A DNA stretch of 64,000 bases from Magnolia sinica (Eukaryota; Streptophyta; Magnoliopsida; Magnoliales; Magnoliaceae): assembly GCF_029962835.1 (NCBI RefSeq), contig NC_080575.1, positions 55,713,493-55,777,492 of the forward strand. Reading direction: 5' to 3'. The notes below the pieces were generated by a model. It was given only the letters and a program-made list of their open reading frames with translations, was not told where the DNA came from and did no database searches. Below, in pieces: positions 60,681-64,000 of the stretch. The first letter of the stretch is position 1. Every line of letters begins with the position of its first letter. The position numbers were made by a program, and so were the translations under genes.

Positions 60681-60843
60681 GGGTAGGACCCACCGTCCAA
60701 CCATCTGGTGGTGCGGCTAAGACCCATACATCATGGTGGTCCCCATGAAATTGGATGGACGGAGCAGAATGGGTCTGGCAGTCTGAATTGGATGTACGGT
60801 TCATATAAGGGGGTCCACTTAACGACCATCATTTCTCAAAACG

Positions 60844-60931
60844 GGTGGGTCCCCACGTGGGACCCACCATATACTATATTATAATATATATATATATCTC
60901 AAAATAGGTGGGTCCCCACGTGGGGCCCACC
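60844..60931. repeat. Duplicated G-box palindrome
   Basis: GGTGGGTCC(C)CACGTGGGACCCACC at 60844-60868 and almost the same at 60907-60931, 63 bp apart. Each has CACGTG in the middle and a GTGGGNCC/GGNCCCAC site on both arms. Confidence 0.85.
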
Positions 60932-61256
60932 ATATATTATATTATAATATATATTATATTATATATATAATAATATATATCATATATATATATATTATAC
61001 GTGTGTGTGTGTGAGAGGGTGGAAGAGAGGCCAGCGTCCAGACCCTCTGGACGCTGGATGGATGGTGTAGATATGAACTACATACATCATGGGTAGGGTC
61101 CACGTCCCAACTATTAGACGGCTTGGATGCCACACGTGTGGGCCCTATGTCCTAAAGATGGGCGATGAAAATATCACATACCTCATTATTTGACCCAAGG
61201 CATTGCTGACATCACTATAGTCATGGGTCCAACCTTCCCACAGTTGGTGTGAATAA

Positions 61257-61258
<2 letters not shown>

Positions 61259-61317
<59 letters not shown>
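61259..61317. repeat. (AT)n microsatellite
   Basis: About 28 uninterrupted AT dinucleotides. Length is likely polymorphic. Confidence 0.95.
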
Positions 61318-61318
<1 letters not shown>

Positions 61319-61774
61319 CTATGGTGGGTCCCTCGTCCAGTTCTATGGACGGTATGCACACCACACATCAAGGTTGGTCCACATCCGATATGCGGACGGC
61401 GTGGATGAAGTATACATGACAAGGTGGGTCTACGTGTTGGCCACACACCTCATCCTTACCATAAAAGATAACAAGAGAGAGAAACGTGATGGAGATTGGA
61501 GTAGCGGATGGACCCTGCCACTATGGGTCCCTCTTTGATACAATACATACATTAAGATGGGTCCCACATATGTGGGCCTTCAAATTACAAATCAAATAAT
61601 AAAATCACTCACCTTTCCTTCTTCTTCCTCCCTAGTGCTCCAAGGCTCCTAAGAAGCTCCTTCAATGGTGGAGATGATGATCTAAGGGTTGGATGGTGAG
61701 GATTAAGGGGAGTAAGGAGTGGGCCACACCTAGCTCTCTCTTGGAAGGCATGGACGTTGGAGTTGCTTGGGGAA

Positions 61775-61812
61775 TGAGAGAGAGAGAGAGAGAGAAGAGA
61801 GAGAGAGGGATG
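61775..61812. repeat. (GA)n microsatellite
   Basis: Purine run of GAGA units in the LTR, counterpart of the (CT)n in C1. Confidence 0.9.
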
Positions 61813-62280
61813 GGTGAGTGAGTGATGGATGTGTACTTGTGTAGGAGAGAGTGTTGACTTTTAAGGAGGGTGGTTGTACTTGGGGATGGGATGGAGTGAT
61901 GGGTTATACTTTGATTAATTGATGTGATGTGCCCTAAAGATTCTCTCGGAATTGCAACACGCGGTGTTTTCCTCGAACTGAACGCGAGCCCATATCTCCT
62001 AGCCCGGGTATCACTTCGGTGCGCAAGACATGGCATTAGAACTATGACGACAGCGCAGTCGCAAGGGTACAAGTCTCAGGTTGAGCCGACTCTGGAGTGA
62101 GGGATATGACTCAGGATCACGTGCAAATGCCGATAGTAGATATGGGTTTTAGAGCTCTCCCCACCTAATAAAAATTTCATCCTCAAAATTTACAAAATAT
62201 TCAAGGGAAGAGGAAACATCATAAAGTATATATGTCAAGGCACAATCAACCTGCAAAAGGATGAAGATAGGACTCTTTAA

Positions 62281-62336
62281 TCTCAACCTCGCTCTCCCAA
62301 GATGCATCATCAACACTATGGTAATCCTACTGAACC
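62281..62336 (-). pseudogene. Remnant of integrase C-terminal chromodomain-like end
   Basis: Minus strand reads VQ*DYHSVDDASWESEVEI, aligning with VLWSHHGVEEATWESEAEV of block B pol, and ESYLHPFAG follows. One stop replaces the LW position. This fixes the ancestry of family C in the Tekay-like chromoviruses. Confidence 0.65.
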
Positions 62337-62530
62337 TCAGATCCTGGATCAGAAACGATAGAAACTAGAATACATGCAGCCTCATAATCTCAATGGTAGG
62401 GAGCTATGTCAGAAAATCTCTAAGTTATCCGAATTCGAGGATCTAACCATTCTAAGTTCTCAACAATCATAAAGTGTAGGGGATCTATCAGTAGCTATGT
62501 GATATTATCCTCAGGTATTCCCAAGTTATG

Positions 62531-62542
62531 CTCTGATACCAA
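62531..62542 (-). promoter_or_regulatory. Primer-binding site of C3/C4
   Basis: Minus strand TGGTATCAGAGC (tRNA-iMet), five bases from LTR C4. Confidence 0.93.
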
Positions 62543-62547
62543 CTTTT

Positions 62548-64000
62548 GCATGCCCCAAACCCGGAGATCGAACTCATAGGAATCTCAATCACCAAATCCA
62601 GTGCAACAGCCTCCGTAGTACCCCATTCTCGGCTCCCAGCGCCCATACGCTAGATTCCGATCCTGGGATCCTAAAAGGATGATTTTTCAATGTACATTTA
62701 TCTCGTAAGAAGCATAACCACAAGTTTACCCAAATCACAAGGGCAACATCATCATCACATATCCACTAATATAAACCGTTGAATACAGTGCTGCAAGAAA
62801 AATACATATGTCAAAAATCAAAGCTCCATAAGTCCACTGCACGCTCCAAGCTCAGTGTTACTACAACCTAACACCACCTGCACGCATCTATCGTGCATAA
62901 GCTTATAGAAAGCTTAGTGGGTGGTGAAAGTGTGTGCACAAGGTAAGTGCCAAGTAAGCAATATCAGAGTACTCAGAGTAAGCAAAAATACTGACAGGCC
63001 CATAAATCATACAATATCAAAATAATGCGAAAACATGCTGATAGGCCCATAAATACCATCAGCCTTATCCAGGCTATGCGATGCAAAAATATAATAATTA
63101 ATATCATACACTGAGGAAGCAATGTAGATCAGTTATGCAATGCGAAGATAGTAAGCCAAATACTATGTGCTGAGGATGCAATGCAATATGTAATGCGAAT
63201 GAAATGACTAAGCTGGAGTGTGACATCGAGATGATAGTACGTAGTATCGCAGGCTACGGGGTCCATCACAAGGGACTTCTATCCAAACCAGTCCCATACC
63301 TAAATTTGGATAGTCAGACTCAATGTAATAAACTCCTGATCTTAGGTTAGTCGCACGCAACCGAAATCCTGGCCATGTGAAGGTACACAACAATTAGTTG
63401 CACACCACCAACTCGAGTGGATAGTGAATGAAATGAATGTATGAGTATGCAACTCCTACTCAATAAGTCCATATATCAGTACGGTTCCTCTTTAAAAAAT
63501 CACCAGAGTCTATTACACTCCAAACCAGATTGCCACTCCATCACGTGCAACAAGGTGAGTAGAAGAGACCTCACTATCCGCTTGCCAATCTCAAGCCCGA
63601 CTCATCAATTACGGACCGATTCCTCGAGCTGGTCAGACTTAGCCTAGCATTGCCCCCTCCTCTCGGGCAGGTAAGGCCGTACCCCCCTTCCAACCGACCA
63701 TGACATAGTGGGAGACGCACTTTAACGGTATATGGCCCTCATGCGCTCATGCATCCACTCAGTCTAGACGTTGGAGCAACCTCTGGAACCAAGAGGGTTT
63801 AGGGACTTTCACCCAGGGATATCTATAGCACCCCATGTAAAACAGATTTCTGCTGTCCCATCTAGCCATCCGAAAATACCTGTGTTGGTTATGACCCTGA
63901 TGTCTCTAGGGCGTACGGTGGTCATGTCACACAAATGCGAGATGCATGAGTCACACAGTCTAATCATGCATCAATCCTGCACATACCATGCACTTATGTG
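62548..64000 (-). repeat. 5' LTR of C3/C4 (C4), right part outside window
   Basis: Starts TGCATGCCCC (expected TGTCATGCCCC) and matches C3 57100-58560 in order throughout. ORFs here (for example 63208-63393, 63441-63647) are shadows. Confidence 0.9.
62879..62915 (-). promoter_or_regulatory. Conserved twin stem-loop (C4)
   Basis: Best-preserved copy: TGCACGCATCTATCGTGCA is a perfect 6-bp stem with a 7-base loop, followed by AAGCTTATAGAAAGCTT (62899-62915). Confidence 0.5.

Larger units (their letters stand above)
60680..61470. repeat. GTGGGNCC / CCGTCCA block in C3
   Basis: Counterpart of C1 3990-5580 and C2 51800-52660. Includes a duplicated palindrome (60844-60931), TA-rich patches (60870-60998) and the (AT)n run. 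Confidence 0.75.
57100..62153 (-). repeat. 3' LTR of C3/C4, 5054 bp
   Basis: Plus strand starts TGTCATACCCC. The other end reads GGGTTTTAGA, a mutated form of the C1 start, and lacks about 70 bp present in C1 and C2 just inside the end. It contains the same blocks as C2 in the same order. No gene: the ORFs at 59919-60419 and elsewhere are repeat shadows. Confidence 0.85.
62154..62547 (-). other. Minimal internal region of C3/C4
   Basis: 394 bp between the two LTRs. At its left end the minus strand reads 'GATGAAATTTTTATTAGG' then TGGGGAGAGC, corresponding to the polypurine tract of block B. At its right end is the PBS. Between them lies a chromodomain remnant (62281-62336). No ORF above 60 codons. 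It looks like a chromovirus that lost nearly all of gag-pol. Confidence 0.8.
57100..64000 (-). mobile_element. C-family element with giant LTRs and a ~394-bp internal region (C3/C4)
   Basis: Reading leftward: 5' LTR C4 (64000+ to 62548), PBS TGGTATCAGAGC (62531-62542), internal 62154-62547, a purine-rich tract next to the second LTR, 3' LTR C3 (62153-57100). It shows that the solo LTRs C1 and C2 come from an LTR retrotransposon. The internal region cannot encode gag or pol, so the element is non-autonomous. The left target duplication should be CCACC (57095-57099). The right end is outside the window. The LTRs differ visibly at several positions per 100, so the insertion is not recent. Confidence 0.85.

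Noticed and set aside
62154..62547. A tRNA or small RNA gene in the short internal region
   Set aside because: No cloverleaf-like arrangement or A/B box pair could be seen. Only PBS, PPT and a pol remnant are recognisable.

Overview
The window is plant nuclear DNA made almost entirely of nested LTR retrotransposons. I found no host protein gene, rRNA or tRNA gene, and no CRISPR array. Plant origin is shown by Athila-type and Tekay/Del-type Ty3/gypsy polyproteins, by primer-binding sites matching initiator tRNA-Met and tRNA-Asp, and by very long LTRs. Repeats of the GTGGGNCCCAC / 'GATGTATG' type resemble ones I remember from magnoliid (laurel or magnolia order) genomes. That taxonomic hint rests on memory, not on a search.

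Layout. (1) 1-2975: end of a diverged long LTR running in from the left, with exact 42-, 63- and 23-bp tandem arrays. (2) 2976-54969: one old Athila-like element (A) on the minus strand, about 7.6 kb without its insertions. Its integrase is split by a 5.35-kb solo LTR (C1, 3464-8815). Its gag is split by a 33.3-kb block (B, 12808-46110). Its 5' LTR is split by a 5.72-kb solo LTR (C2, 47912-53632). (3) Block B is three head-to-tail Tekay/Del chromovirus units with four ~3.06-kb LTRs, LTR-int-LTR-int-LTR-int-LTR. Only its outermost ends carry the target-site duplication TTCAT. Each unit encodes, on the minus strand, an additional ORF (aORF), then gag-pol. (4) 54970-56557: degenerate plus-strand retroelement (D) whose pseudogene belongs to the same domain family as the aORF of B. 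(5) 56558-57099: start of a plus-strand C-family LTR (C5). (6) 57100-64000: a minus-strand C-family element inserted in C5. Its 3' LTR (5.05 kb) is complete, its internal region is only ~394 bp with PBS, PPT and a chromodomain remnant, and its 5' LTR runs off the window.

Order of events, inferred from nesting: D was hit by A and by C5. A was hit by C1, C2 and B. B was then tripled, most simply by unequal recombination between LTRs, unless the assembly is wrong. C5 was hit by the C3/C4 element. B would be transcribed leftward from a TATA box in each LTR, primed by tRNA-iMet at TGGTATCAGAGC, and finished at a G-rich polypurine tract. No unit of B has an uninterrupted gag-pol as given. The breaks sit strikingly often at CAG/CTG triplets, which suggests consensus errors at methylated CHG sites as much as real decay.

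The most unusual items are the C family (LTRs above 5 kb around a sub-400-bp internal region), the single-TSD triple tandem of B, and the conserved extra ORF ahead of gag in a chromovirus.
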